This document shows, piece after piece, positions 1 through 7,863 of a stretch of 64,000 bases of DNA; position 1 is the first letter of the stretch, and each line of letters starts with the position of its first letter. The stretch is from Arthrobacter mangrovi. GTDB lineage: Bacteria; Actinomycetota; Actinomycetes; Actinomycetales; Micrococcaceae. A model generated the notes under the pieces. It did not search any database, was not told the origin of the DNA, and saw only the letters and a list, made by a program, of their open reading frames with translations. The stretch is taken from the NCBI RefSeq assembly GCF_026011795.1, contig NZ_BRVS01000026.1, positions 1 through 64,000 on the forward strand, read 5' to 3'. The translations under genes and the position numbers were made by a program.

Positions 1-305
1 CCTGCCGCGGGCTGGGCTGCAGGACCCACTGGAAGCACTGCGAACTCGACCACACCCTGGCCTGGGAACACGGCGGCAAAACCGAACTGGATAACCTCGC
101 CCTGCGCTGCAAGCCGGACCATCTGGCCAAACACAACGACGACTGGCACACCACCCAGCAACCCCACGGCGTCATCCGCCACCAGACCAGGACCGGCCAA
201 ACCTACACCAGCTACCCCGACGGCTCCTGGATCAGCAACGGCCTCCAACCACCCCCGCCCCCGCCACCGGACCCCTTCAACGACACCACCCCACCACCCT
301 TCTAG
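1..305 (+). CDS. HNH endonuclease, DUF222/13E12-type, 3' end only
   Basis: The reading frame is open from the first base of the window and ends at TAG 303-305, so only the last ~100 codons are present. The visible part carries the C-terminal HNH-type signature: Cys-x4-Cys (residues GLGC), then His-x2-Cys-x-Leu-Asp-His, Trp-x2-Gly-Gly, and Asn-Leu-x2-Arg-Cys-x3-His. The end is a proline-rich tail. This arrangement is typical of the actinobacterial DUF222 + HNH family (13E12 repeat proteins), multi-copy genes of unclear role, possibly mobile or nuclease-like. The metal-binding and catalytic His/Asn residues look intact, so the gene may be functional; the N-terminal DUF222 part lies outside the window. 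Confidence 0.85.
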   Translation, partial: CRGLGCRTHWKHCELDHTLAWEHGGKTELDNLALRCKPDHLAKHNDDWHTTQQPHGVIRHQTRTGQTYTSYPDGSWISNGLQPPPPPPPDPFNDTTPPPF

Positions 306-437
306 GAGCGCGGGATGTCGGGGCCAGCAGGCGGGATGTCGCGGGTAAGCGGGCAGGAGGTCTCCGGGGGCGAACGCTCAACAGCGGGACCTTGCGCGAA
401 CAGATTCATGAGCGGAACGCGGGCGGCTCAGCGCCTC

Positions 438-625
438 GCCGGAAGGCGCAGTATAGGCCGCTCGCCGGGAGGCATGCGCAAATCTCGAGGCGCGCGGAGG
501 CGCATGCAGATCCCGAGTCGGGCGAAGGCGCGGACAAATCGCTAGCTGGGAGGCGCGCACAAACCCAAGTCCGGGAGGTGCGGACAAACTCGAGTCCGTG
601 AGGCGCGAACAGGCCTCCTAGAGGT
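438..625. repeat. Degenerate 25-28 bp direct-repeat array
   Basis: Between the HNH gene and the PucR gene there is a run of about seven or eight imperfect copies of a unit containing AGGCGCGNACAAA followed by CGAGTC. Core copies start near 444, 470, 498, 526, 551, 576 and 601, giving periods of 26, 28, 28, 25, 25 and 25. Copies differ at many positions, so it is not a CRISPR array. The stretch 306-437 in front of it holds no convincing gene, only a short direct repeat (GCGGGATGTCG at 310 and 331). Function is not evident. Confidence 0.7.
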
Positions 626-701
626 ACGCATCTGTCGCGCTTTCACGGGCCGCGGCGCATGCTGGTCTGACGTCGGGCGCACTAGGCCGTAAGGCAGCCG
701 C

Positions 702-1928
702 TCAATCCGTGAGGCGCGGGCGGCGGGACCACCGGGCGGCTTTGAGGGCGAGGTGCAGCTCCAGCCGGGTATGGCCTTTGAGAGGGTCTGCGCCGATGAT
801 GGAGCGGACCTTGGCCAGCCGGTTGTAGACGCTGCTGCGATGGAGGTGCAAACCCGCGGCGACGTCGGCGACCGAGCCGTCGGTGTCGTAGAGCAGCTCG
901 AGGACGGGCAGCAGTTCGCCGTTCCGGTCCCGCTCGGCGAGTTCGCGGAAATGCACGGAGCCGGCCGGCAGGAGCCCGCGGGCTTCGGCGAGGAACTGGT
1001 AGACGCCGGTGTCGCGGTAGTCGACCAGTTGCCCAACGCGCGGATCCACGGAAGCCGCCTGCACCGCCGTCGTCGCTTCCCGATAGGCGGTCGGCAGCCG
1101 GCGCAAGTCGGTGAAGGGTTCGCTGAGGCCCAGCATGTCAGGCCGCTCGGGGTGCCCGCCGCGCAGCGAGATTTCATGGCCGTAGCGCTGCAGCACCTCT
1201 TGGTGTTCGGAGCGCCCGGCAAGGTCCCGGAACAGCAGCACGGCGTGCTGCCGGGCGCCGGCGCTGAAGAGTGCGGGACGTATACCGACGGTGGCCTGCA
1301 GGGCGGATACGCGCTGGAGCAGCACCGCTGCCTCCGGGTCCGCGAGCTCGGCCATTGCCACGTCCGGGTCATCGATGCGCTCCATGACCACGCCGAGTGC
1401 CCACGGCTCCCGGCCGCCCACTTCCGGCCAGCCGCCCACGTCCTCGATGGCCGCGCTGTCGCCTGCGCAGGCGGCGAGGAACTGCGCTTCGCGGCGCCGC
1501 CGGGCTTCGGACTCGGGGGTATTAGTGTCCAGCAGTTCCTCGGCCAGGCCGTCCAGAAGCGGCCGGACCTGCGGCAGCGCGGCCAGAATGGAGTCCGGTG
1601 CTTCGCCGGGTTCCTGCAGGACCCACAGGTAGCCAACGCGGAACCCGCGCACCAGCAGCGGCACGCAGACGCGGCCGAGCATGCCAAGCGATTCATTGGC
1701 GCCGACCACCACGGGTCGCACGGCAGTGGCGATGCCGTGGCTGAGCTGCCAGGCGCTGACGTCTTCGGGCACCTTCTTGGTGAGCAGGAAGTTCACCCGC
1801 ACCGGGTCCGCCGACGCGCGGTGGCTGCTGTACGCGATGAGGTCTCCGTCCAGGTCCTCGACGGAGACGCCGTGGTCCAGGGTCCGGGCGATCGACTCGA
1901 CGGCCTGCTCGGTGGTGGGGTTCTGCAC
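702..1928 (-). CDS. PucR-family transcriptional regulator (AdeR-like), divergent from ald
   Basis: A 408-residue regulator. The C-terminus (about residues 344-380) has the PucR-type helix-turn-helix: a Leu-Leu-Tyr-Asp-Thr-Asp-Gly-Ser segment, then Val-Ala-x2-Leu-x2-His-Arg-Ser-Ser-Val-Tyr-Asn-Arg-Leu, the form seen in CdaR/PucR proteins. The middle fits a GGDEF-like CdaR domain. GTG at 1928 is chosen as start because AGGAGA lies just upstream; longer in-frame extensions would run into the promoter region. It is divergent from alanine dehydrogenase. In Bacillus subtilis the PucR-family protein AdeR activates ald, so control of ald by alanine or nitrogen status is a natural inference. The inducer is not shown by sequence. 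Confidence 0.82.
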   Translation of the reverse strand: MQNPTTEQAVESIARTLDHGVSVEDLDGDLIAYSSHRASADPVRVNFLLTKKVPEDVSAWQLSHGIATAVRPVVVGANESLGMLGRVCVPLLVRGFRVGYLWVLQEPGEAPDSILAALPQVRPLLDGLAEELLDTNTPESEARRRREAQFLAACAGDSAAIEDVGGWPEVGGREPWALGVVMERIDDPDVAMAELADPEAAVLLQRVSALQATVGIRPALFSAGARQHAVLLFRDLAGRSEHQEVLQRYGHEISLRGGHPERPDMLGLSEPFTDLRRLPTAYREATTAVQAASVDPRVGQLVDYRDTGVYQFLAEARGLLPAGSVHFRELAERDRNGELLPVLELLYDTDGSVADVAAGLHLHRSSVYNRLAKVRSIIGADPLKGHTRLELHLALKAARWSRRPRLTD

Positions 1929-2033
1929 GCATTCTCCTGGTAGAAACGGCGCCGGCCGACAAATGCCGGCCGGCGGCTGGCTGGGAGTGGCCCGGACCAC
2001 GTAGACAACGGGCGACAGTTGCTGCGCCGCGAC

Positions 2034-2047
2034 TCGACAATTGTCGA
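2034..2047. promoter_or_regulatory. Palindrome in the pucR-ald divergent region
   Basis: TCGACAATTGTCGA is a perfect 14-bp palindrome in the 380-bp intergenic region 1929-2308 shared by the PucR gene and ald. A looser CAAC-N8-GTTG repeat lies just to its left, near 2006-2021. The position suits a regulator-binding site for one or both genes. The rest of the region has no recognisable gene or RNA. Assignment to the PucR protein is inference. Confidence 0.45.
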
Positions 2048-2308
2048 TTGCAGCTTCCAGCATAGCTGTGGTAGCCGTCACAGCGAGTACAGGACTGCCC
2101 GGACCGGGCGGGGTCCGATTCGCCGCGCGGATCCGCGCGTCGCGGCCGTTTTTGGAAGCGGACGACGGCGGCCGGTTGCCTCGCGCTGCCGCAACCGGTG
2201 CCGCGGTGCCCGCGGGAGGGGCCGGCCGGCGTCGTAATTTCCGGCCCTACAGTTGATGCACGGCCGGTTCCGGCACAGAATCCCACCCACGAAAACGGAG
2301 GCACCCCG

Positions 2309-3427
2309 ATGATCATCGGCGTTCCCAAGGAAATCAAGAACAACGAATTCCGCGTGGCCATCACGGCCTCCGGCGTGCACGAACTGCGCGGCCGCGGCCA
2401 CCAGGTGCTGATCGAGGCCGGTGCCGGCGTCGGCTCCAGCATCGAGGACGCCGAGTACGTCGCTGCCGGCGCCGAGATCGTGGCCGGCGCGGACGAGGTC
2501 TGGGCCCGGGCCGAGATGGTCATGAAGGTCAAGGAGCCGATCGCCTCCGAGTACCGCCACTTCCGTGACGGGCTGGTGCTCTTCACCTACCTGCACCTGG
2601 CCGCCGAGCCGGAGTTGACCCGTGCGCTGCTCGACTCCGGCGTCACTGCCATCGCCTACGAGACAGTGCAGACTGCCAACGGTGCGCTGCCGCTGCTCGC
2701 CCCGATGAGCGAGGTGGCCGGACGGCTCTCCGTACAGGTCGGTGCCACTGCGCTGACGAAGCCCGCCGGCGGCCCCGGCGTGCTGCTCGGCGGCGTGCCG
2801 GGCGTCCGCCCGGCCAAGGTCACCGTGCTGGGTGCGGGCGTGGCCGGCACCAACGCGGCCGCCATGGCGCTGGGCCTCGGCGCGGATGTGACCATCCTGG
2901 ACATCAACGTCAACCGGCTGCGCGAGCTGGACGCCCAGTACTCCGGGCGCCTGAAGACCGTGGCCTCCAACAGCCTCGAGGTCGAGCGCTCCGTGGTTGA
3001 GTCCGACCTGGTGATCGGGTCCGTCCTGATCCCGGGCGCCAAGGCTCCGAAGCTGGTCAGCAATGAACTGGTCGCGAAGATGAAGCCGGGCAGCGTCCTG
3101 GTGGACATCGCGGTGGACCAGGGCGGCTGCTTCGCCGACAGCCGGCCCACCACGCACGAGGATCCGACCTTCACCGTGCACAACTCGCTCTTCTATTGCG
3201 TGGCCAATATGCCGGGCGCCGTCGCAAACACCTCCACCTACGCGCTGACCAACGTCACGCTGCGCTACGCGGCCCTGCTGGCCGACCTCGGCGTGGACGC
3301 GGCGCTGGCCAAGGATCCGGCGCTTGCCGCCGGCCTGAACGTCTCGGCGGGCCAGGTCCGGCACCGCTCGGTCGCCGAAGCCTTCGGCCTCGAGCTGGCG
3401 GAGGCGGGCGAGCTGGTCAACGCGTAG
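2309..3427 (+). CDS. ald: Alanine dehydrogenase
   Basis: A 372-residue NAD-dependent L-alanine dehydrogenase, interconverting alanine with pyruvate and ammonia in the cytoplasm. Length is standard for Ald. The residues known from the family are at canonical positions: Arg15 (FRVA), Lys75 (VKEP) and His96 (YLHLA). The Rossmann motif VLGAGVAG and the later Val-Asp-Ile-Ala-Val-Asp-Gln-Gly-Gly segment with the conserved Asp are also present. ATG 2309 has a good GGAGG ribosome site (ACGGAGGCACCCCG before ATG). It stands alone, divergent from the PucR regulator, and is followed by a strong terminator. The role is probably use of alanine as carbon and nitrogen source, or redox balancing at low oxygen. 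Confidence 0.96.
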   Translation: MIIGVPKEIKNNEFRVAITASGVHELRGRGHQVLIEAGAGVGSSIEDAEYVAAGAEIVAGADEVWARAEMVMKVKEPIASEYRHFRDGLVLFTYLHLAAEPELTRALLDSGVTAIAYETVQTANGALPLLAPMSEVAGRLSVQVGATALTKPAGGPGVLLGGVPGVRPAKVTVLGAGVAGTNAAAMALGLGADVTILDINVNRLRELDAQYSGRLKTVASNSLEVERSVVESDLVIGSVLIPGAKAPKLVSNELVAKMKPGSVLVDIAVDQGGCFADSRPTTHEDPTFTVHNSLFYCVANMPGAVANTSTYALTNVTLRYAALLADLGVDAALAKDPALAAGLNVSAGQVRHRSVAEAFGLELAEAGELVNA

Positions 3428-3538
3428 GACCCAGTGCCCTCGCGAGGACCCGGTTCCTTCAAATAGGCCCACAACCATGGGCCCGCAACGTCCTGGGTCG
3501 ACAGCCTCCCTGGGCTGACATCTCAATAGAAACATCAC

Positions 3539-3587
3539 GCCGCGGGGCGGGTGCACCGAATCCGGTGCATCCGCCCCCGCGGCTTTT
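3539..3587 (+). terminator. Rho-independent terminator after ald
   Basis: Long GC-rich hairpin: the arm starting GCCGCGGGGCGGG at 3539 pairs with the arm ending CCGCCCCCGCGGC at 3583, with an inner TGCACCG/CGGTGCA stem, followed by TTTT. It lies about 110 bp past the ald stop codon. Confidence 0.85.
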
Positions 3588-3628
3588 CCTATTGGCTTTC
3601 TAGCCCGGCTCCCGGAAGCAGTTGTAAG

Positions 3629-3640
3629 ATTGTCTGCAAT
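3629..3640. promoter_or_regulatory. ATTG-N4-CAAT operator before the GntR gene
   Basis: ATTGTCTGCAAT is an inverted repeat 60 bp upstream of the GntR/FCD start. The same pattern recurs at 11620, 17616 and 22014, so autoregulation of the GntR gene is likely. GntR/FCD proteins typically bind short palindromes of this size. Confidence 0.6.
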
Positions 3641-3699
3641 GGACAGGCGGCGGTACTCCGACGCCTGCTAAGCAGCCAATGCCGAGAGCAAGGAAGCCC

Positions 3700-4560
3700 A
3701 TGGCACACCGATTCATCGAGCCGCTGGTCCAGGAGTCCACACCGGCCATCATCGCGCGCAAGCTGCGCTACGCCATCGGGCACGGCGAGCTCCAGCCGGG
3801 GCAGCAGCTGGGGGAGGCGGACCTGGCCCGCGAGCTGGGTGTCAGCCGGGGGCCGCTCCGCGAGGCGATGCAGCGGCTGACCCAGGAAGGCCTGCTGGTC
3901 AGCATCCGGAACCGCGGCATTTTCGTCACGGAACTCGGCCCGGACGATATCGCCGACATGTACCTGGCGCGCACCGCCGTCGAACGTGCCGCCGGCTTGA
4001 AGGTCATCGAGGTCGTCGGCATCCACGAGAAGGTGGCCGCCGCGTTGAGGACCGTGACGGACAAGATGGCGCAGGCCGTCGCCGCCGGCGAGCGGGGCAG
4101 CGTCCTGAGCGACCTGGACATCGAGTTCCACGAACTGCTGGTCAGGATGGCCGACAGCGGCCGGCTCTCGCGCATGCATCAGACGCTGATGACGGAGACC
4201 CGGATGTGCATGGCGGCACTCGAGGACACCGGCTACACCCCGGAGGACCGGCTGGCCGAGCACGAGGCCATCGCGGACGCGATCGGAGCGGCGAATGTGC
4301 CGCTGTTCCACAAGCTGCTGGCACATCACATGGACGATGCGGTGGAGAAGATTTCCAGCAGCATGCGGGCGCTCGAGAGCGCGCCGGAGAGCGCCGGGGA
4401 GAACGCGCCGCAGACCGCCGGAAAGAAGGCGCCGGGCAACGCAGAGGAGAACGCGCCGGAGAGCGCAGGAGAGAATGCGCCGGGGACCGCGGGGGAGAAC
4501 GACGGCGGCGTGGTGCCGGCGGCGGCCGCCAAAGGGGCGGCGCCGGAGCCGGTAGCGTAA
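3700..4560 (+). CDS. GntR-family regulator, FCD subfamily, with repetitive C-terminal tail
   Basis: A 286-residue DNA-binding regulator. Residues ~15-75 form the winged helix (ADLARELGVSRGPLREAMQRL, then the GLL.....RG wing). Residues ~85-220 form an all-helical FCD ligand domain with the Asp/His set expected for metal-dependent binding (the FHELLVRMADSGRL segment and a His pair near LLAHHM). The family normally ends near residue 225. Here an Ala/Pro/Glu/Asn-rich tail of five 8-residue repeats plus about 20 residues is appended. ATG 3700 follows AAGGAAG closely; an ATG at 3679 is possible but lacks a ribosome site. An ATTG-N4-CAAT repeat lies upstream and recurs before the catabolic operons, so this protein is the leading candidate for their repressor. 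Confidence 0.85.
   Translation: MAHRFIEPLVQESTPAIIARKLRYAIGHGELQPGQQLGEADLARELGVSRGPLREAMQRLTQEGLLVSIRNRGIFVTELGPDDIADMYLARTAVERAAGLKVIEVVGIHEKVAAALRTVTDKMAQAVAAGERGSVLSDLDIEFHELLVRMADSGRLSRMHQTLMTETRMCMAALEDTGYTPEDRLAEHEAIADAIGAANVPLFHKLLAHHMDDAVEKISSSMRALESAPESAGENAPQTAGKKAPGNAEENAPESAGENAPGTAGENDGGVVPAAAAKGAAPEPVA
4378..4497 (+). repeat. Five in-frame 24-bp repeats in the GntR gene
   Basis: Five tandem 24-bp units encode the 8-residue pattern [S/N/K]APxxAxx: SAPESAGE, NAPQTAGK, KAPGNAEE, NAPESAGE, NAPGTAGE (residues 227-266). Units 1 and 4 are almost identical, which suggests expansion by slippage or unequal crossing over. The tail is low-complexity and probably disordered. Confidence 0.85.
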
Positions 4561-4730
4561 CGGCCGGGGCCGAGGTCGGGCGGAGCCGACGAAGCCAAGG
4601 CCCTGGTCCCGGGTGAACCGGAAGGCGGGCTCCGGGCAGCTGGAAGGCGTAAGCTCCGTGTGAACCGGAACCTTGGAGTCACCGGGGCTGGAATCAACCG
4701 GAGCTGGAACAACCGGAGGCGGTGGGCCTG

Positions 4731-5336
4731 ATGGGCAGGGCGTCTGACGAATACAAGCGACGGCTGGAACGGGCTGCCGAGGTGCGTTCCGTGCGTGCCT
4801 CGGGCGGTAGCGCTGCGGAAGCGCAGGCCGCGGCGGCGGAGGAGGAGCTCGAGGAGAAGCGCCGCAAGCTTGGCAGCGCTGCGAGGGCCGACTACCTGAT
4901 CCGCGACGCGATGGCCCGCGGCGAGTTCGACAACCTGAAGTACGCGGGCAAGCCGATCCCGGGGCTGGGGCAGGGAAACGATCCGGACTGGTGGGTCAAG
5001 GGACTGATCCAGCGCGAGAACCTGACCGGGCTGGGACCCAAGGCGATCCTGCTGCGGACCGAGGATGCCGAACTCGACGGCACCTTGGACCGCGTTTACA
5101 CGGAGAAGCAGGTCCGCGAGATCGTCGAGGACTTCAACGCGCGGGTCATCGATGCCCGGCGCCAGCTCCAGGGCGGGCCGCCGGTCATCACCAAGACGCG
5201 CGACGTGGACGGCGAGGTCCGGCGCTGGCAGGAGCGCCGCGAGGCCCGCCGGGCGGCGCTGCCGCCGGAACCCGAGCCGGAGCCCAAGCGTCCTTGGTGG
5301 CGGCGGCTGCGGCGCGGGGACCGGCGCGGGGACTGA
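4731..5336 (+). CDS. DUF1992 (DnaJ-homologue subfamily C member 28-like) protein
   Basis: A 201-residue cytoplasmic protein. The central part (about residues 50-125) matches the DUF1992 domain: an Ile-Arg-Asp-Ala-Met-Ala-x-Gly-Glu-Phe-Asp-Asn-Leu segment, then Gly-Lys-Pro-Ile-Pro, and a Trp-Trp-Val-Lys segment. The first 45 residues are charged and likely coiled. The end is basic with Trp-Trp-Arg-Arg-Leu. GGAGG at 4715 serves ATG 4731 (11-nt spacer); GTG 4722 is a closer alternative. The biochemical role of the family is not established. The 160 bp before it carry several imperfect AACCGGA-type words and no gene. Confidence 0.8.
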   Translation: MGRASDEYKRRLERAAEVRSVRASGGSAAEAQAAAAEEELEEKRRKLGSAARADYLIRDAMARGEFDNLKYAGKPIPGLGQGNDPDWWVKGLIQRENLTGLGPKAILLRTEDAELDGTLDRVYTEKQVREIVEDFNARVIDARRQLQGGPPVITKTRDVDGEVRRWQERREARRAALPPEPEPEPKRPWWRRLRRGDRRGD

Positions 5337-5454
5337 CGGTGCACGGCTGACAGCGCACTGCTGACGGGGGGGAGTGGCGCGGGGAAGGACGGCGCGCGGC
5401 TGATAGGGCGGGGACTGGCGCAGGACCCGGGCTGCGGCGCGCGCCGGGCTCGGG

Positions 5455-6027
5455 TTAGGGCAGGCGCGTCTTCCGGAGCAGGGCTTGGGTGCCGGCGTGA
5501 TCGGGTTCCAGCGGGACCGGGCTTAGCAGGGTGGCCGGGCCGCGGCGCAGGATGCCGCCGGTCAGGGGCTGGCAGCGGATGCCGCCTCGTCCGCGCATGG
5601 CGGCGTGGGCTCCCGGGGCGAGCATCCGGTCCATCCAGGCGCAGGGGTGGGCCTGCCGGCCGCCGCGCAGGGTGACGGAGCCGCCGCCGGATTCCAGGGT
5701 GAATTCCTCGCCGACCAGCGGGGCGAGCTGGGCGCCCCTGAGGACCACATTGCGCCGGGCCAGGAGCGGGTCGAAGGGCGACGTCTCCAGCTCCGCGGCG
5801 ATGGATTCGAGGGCCTCGACGGCCATGAGCGTGATCGCGGCGTCCATGTGCGCGGCTTTGCCGAAGGAGCGGTCGCCGACGATGCCTTTCCCCGCGACCA
5901 CCTCGACCTGCTCGAGGTCCGAGGTGGGAACGTCGGCGGCGCCGTCGCGGGCGCGGCCGAAATAGGCATGGCCCGGGGAGACCAACAGGTGCAGGATCTC
6001 CACGGGATATGCGAACGTCGCCGTCAT
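5455..6027 (-). CDS. MOSC-domain protein
   Basis: A 190-residue stand-alone MOSC domain. The conserved cysteine expected to carry sulfur as persulfide is Cys129 in the HPCAWMD segment. The typical Gly-Ile-Val-Gly-Asp-Arg start (residues 48-53) and the Arg-Arg-Asn-Val-Val-Leu strand (91-96) are also present. MOSC domains occur in molybdenum-cofactor sulfurases and molybdopterin-dependent reductases such as YiiM; the physiological substrate here is unknown. ATG 6027 has no ribosome site; a TAAGCT -10-like hexamer lies 7 nt upstream, so the mRNA may be leaderless. It is the leftmost of several leftward genes but is separated from the MFS gene by about 260 bp of repeats. Confidence 0.82.
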   Translation of the reverse strand: MTATFAYPVEILHLLVSPGHAYFGRARDGAADVPTSDLEQVEVVAGKGIVGDRSFGKAAHMDAAITLMAVEALESIAAELETSPFDPLLARRNVVLRGAQLAPLVGEEFTLESGGGSVTLRGGRQAHPCAWMDRMLAPGAHAAMRGRGGIRCQPLTGGILRRGPATLLSPVPLEPDHAGTQALLRKTRLP

Positions 6028-6182
6028 GCTATCCAGCTTAGGACGGGCTGACTGTGGGTAGGTCGGCCTGGCGGAACGTGCGGCGCTGCGGGCTCGGCGA
6101 AAACGTCCGGCGCGACGGGCACGGCGAAGCCCGCCGCCGATCCGTGTCGGGATTGGCGGCGGGCTGAATGCCTATGCGTCGT

Positions 6183-6316
6183 CGTCGTGGAAGGCTCGGG
6201 GGGCGGGCTGTCGGCCTCGGGCGTGTGGAAGGCCTCGCGCCCGACTGCCGGCCTCGGGCGTGTGGAAGGCCTCGCGCCCGGCTGCCGGCCTAGGCGTTGT
6301 GGAAGGCCTCGCGGCG
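6183..6316. repeat. 37-bp tandem repeat copied from the 3' end of the MFS gene
   Basis: The segment GTGGAAGGCCTCGCGCCCG recurs with a 37-bp period. Full copies begin at 6221 and 6258, the third (6294) is the actual 3' end of the MFS gene, and a degraded copy starts near 6184. Downstream copies therefore repeat the codons for the last residues of the transporter, beyond its stop codon (6290-6292). Confidence 0.8.
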
Positions 6317-7747
6317 GGCGCGGGCGTCCTCGCGGTTGAGCTCGACGTGGCGAAGGCTGGGCAGCCCGGTGGATTCCGGGAGGCCGGGGAGTTCCTCGCC
6401 GCGCAGGGTGGCTTGGGAGGTCTCGCGCATGCAGAGGATGCTGATGAAGCCGATGACGCCGGCGATGGCCATGTACCAGCCCGGCACGAGCTGGTTGCCG
6501 GTGCTTTCGATCAGCTGGTTGGCGACGGTCTGGGACGGGCCGGCGAAGAACGCCGTCGAGAAGTTGTAGCCGATGGCGAAGCCGCTGTAGCGCACGGCCG
6601 TGGGGAACAGCGCCGGCAGGGTGGAGGAGACAGAAGAGACCAGGACCACCAGCAGCAGGCCAAGGACAGCGAGGCCGAGGAACTGCAGCAGCAGGTTGGG
6701 CACGCCGAGGAGCATGATGGCGGGGACCGAGAGCAGTGCATACCCGCCGGCGGCTGCCAGCAGCAGGGGTTTGCGGCCGACCCGGTCGGACAGCGCGCCC
6801 ATGGGCGGGATCGCCACCAGCATCAGGGCCATGATGCCTACGAGCATCCAGTTGCCCTGGGCCGTGCTGTGGCCCAGCTGGCCGCTGAGGTACGTCGGCA
6901 TGTAACCGAGGATCAGGTAGAACGCCACATTCAGCAGCACCACGAACCCGGCGAGGACCAGGATCTGGCGCCAGTTGTGGACGATCACGTGGCGCAGCGG
7001 GGAACGGGTGGTTTCGTGCTGTGCGGAAGCCTCGGAGAAAACCGGGGCTTCGCCCAGCCGGGTGCGGATCCAGAGTGCCGTCAGGCCGAGCGGGATCGTC
7101 AGCAGGAACGGAATGCGCCAGAGGCCGTCTTGGACGGCCTGCTCGCCGGCGACGGTGATGAGCGTGGTGCAGACGACGGCGGCCAGCATGAAGCCGACGG
7201 TGGTGCCGAACTCCAGGAAGGAGCCGAGGAAGCCGCGGCGGCGGTCCGGGGCGGATTCGGCCATGTAGACCGCGGCGCCGCCGTACTCGCCGCCGGCGGA
7301 GAAGCCCTGGACCAGCCGGCAGAGCAGCAGCAGGACCGGCGCCAGCGCCCCGACGGTCTGCAGCGTGGGCAGCAGGCCGATGGCGCCGGTGGCCAGGGTC
7401 ATCATCATCACGGTCAGCACCATGACCTTCTGCCGGCCCACCTTGTCGCCGAGCGGGCCGAGGATGATGCCGCCGAGCGGGCGGACCAGGAAGGACAGCG
7501 CGAGGGTAGCGAGGGTCAGGGTGACGCCGAGGCCTCCGTCGCCCTCCTGGGAACCGAAGAAGTTCACGGCCATGAAGATGGTCAGGTAGCCGTACACGCC
7601 GTAGTCGAACCATTCGACGGCGTTGCCCAGGGCGGAGCCGAGGATAGCGCGGTTGAGCGTGCGCTTGCCTTCGGGCGTGCCTGGTTCGGCGCCCGGCGCC
7701 GTTTTCGGCTCCGGCCGGTTGTTGCGCAGGGATTCGGAGGTGCTCAT
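6290..7747 (-). CDS. MFS transporter, metabolite:H+ symporter (MHS/ProP-like) family
   Basis: A 485-residue, 12-helix inner-membrane importer. The N-terminus has the MHS signature: Gly-Ser-Ala-Leu-Gly-Asn-x-Val-Glu-Trp-Phe-Asp-Tyr-Gly-Val-Tyr-Gly. Loop motif G-P-L-G-D-K-V-G-R-Q follows helix 2, and GFSAGGEYGGA lies in helix 4. The family includes ProP (proline, betaine, ectoine) and dicarboxylate or aromatic acid symporters. ATG 7747 has AAGGAG at the right distance. It is the last gene of the leftward EutD-like operon, so it may import the substrate degraded by its neighbours; uptake of an ectoine-like solute would fit ProP kinship but is inference. Confidence 0.88.
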   Translation of the reverse strand: MSTSESLRNNRPEPKTAPGAEPGTPEGKRTLNRAILGSALGNAVEWFDYGVYGYLTIFMAVNFFGSQEGDGGLGVTLTLATLALSFLVRPLGGIILGPLGDKVGRQKVMVLTVMMMTLATGAIGLLPTLQTVGALAPVLLLLCRLVQGFSAGGEYGGAAVYMAESAPDRRRGFLGSFLEFGTTVGFMLAAVVCTTLITVAGEQAVQDGLWRIPFLLTIPLGLTALWIRTRLGEAPVFSEASAQHETTRSPLRHVIVHNWRQILVLAGFVVLLNVAFYLILGYMPTYLSGQLGHSTAQGNWMLVGIMALMLVAIPPMGALSDRVGRKPLLLAAAGGYALLSVPAIMLLGVPNLLLQFLGLAVLGLLLVVLVSSVSSTLPALFPTAVRYSGFAIGYNFSTAFFAGPSQTVANQLIESTGNQLVPGWYMAIAGVIGFISILCMRETSQATLRGEELPGLPESTGLPSLRHVELNREDARARREAFHNA

Positions 7748-7863
7748 GAAGTGCTCCTTCACTCAAGCGGTCCGGACGGCGTTGTCCGGGCCGGGTAGCT
7801 GGCTAGGCAGCTGATGGGAGCCCCTTTGGACGGTGGCTCGGGTTGGATGGTGGCTGGTGCGGG

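Noticed and set aside
438-625. CRISPR array
   Set aside because: Repeats are diverged, there are no distinct spacers, and no cas gene is present.
6024-6289. Extended C-terminus of the MFS protein in another frame
   Set aside because: It needs a different frame from the transporter and only translates the tandem repeat.
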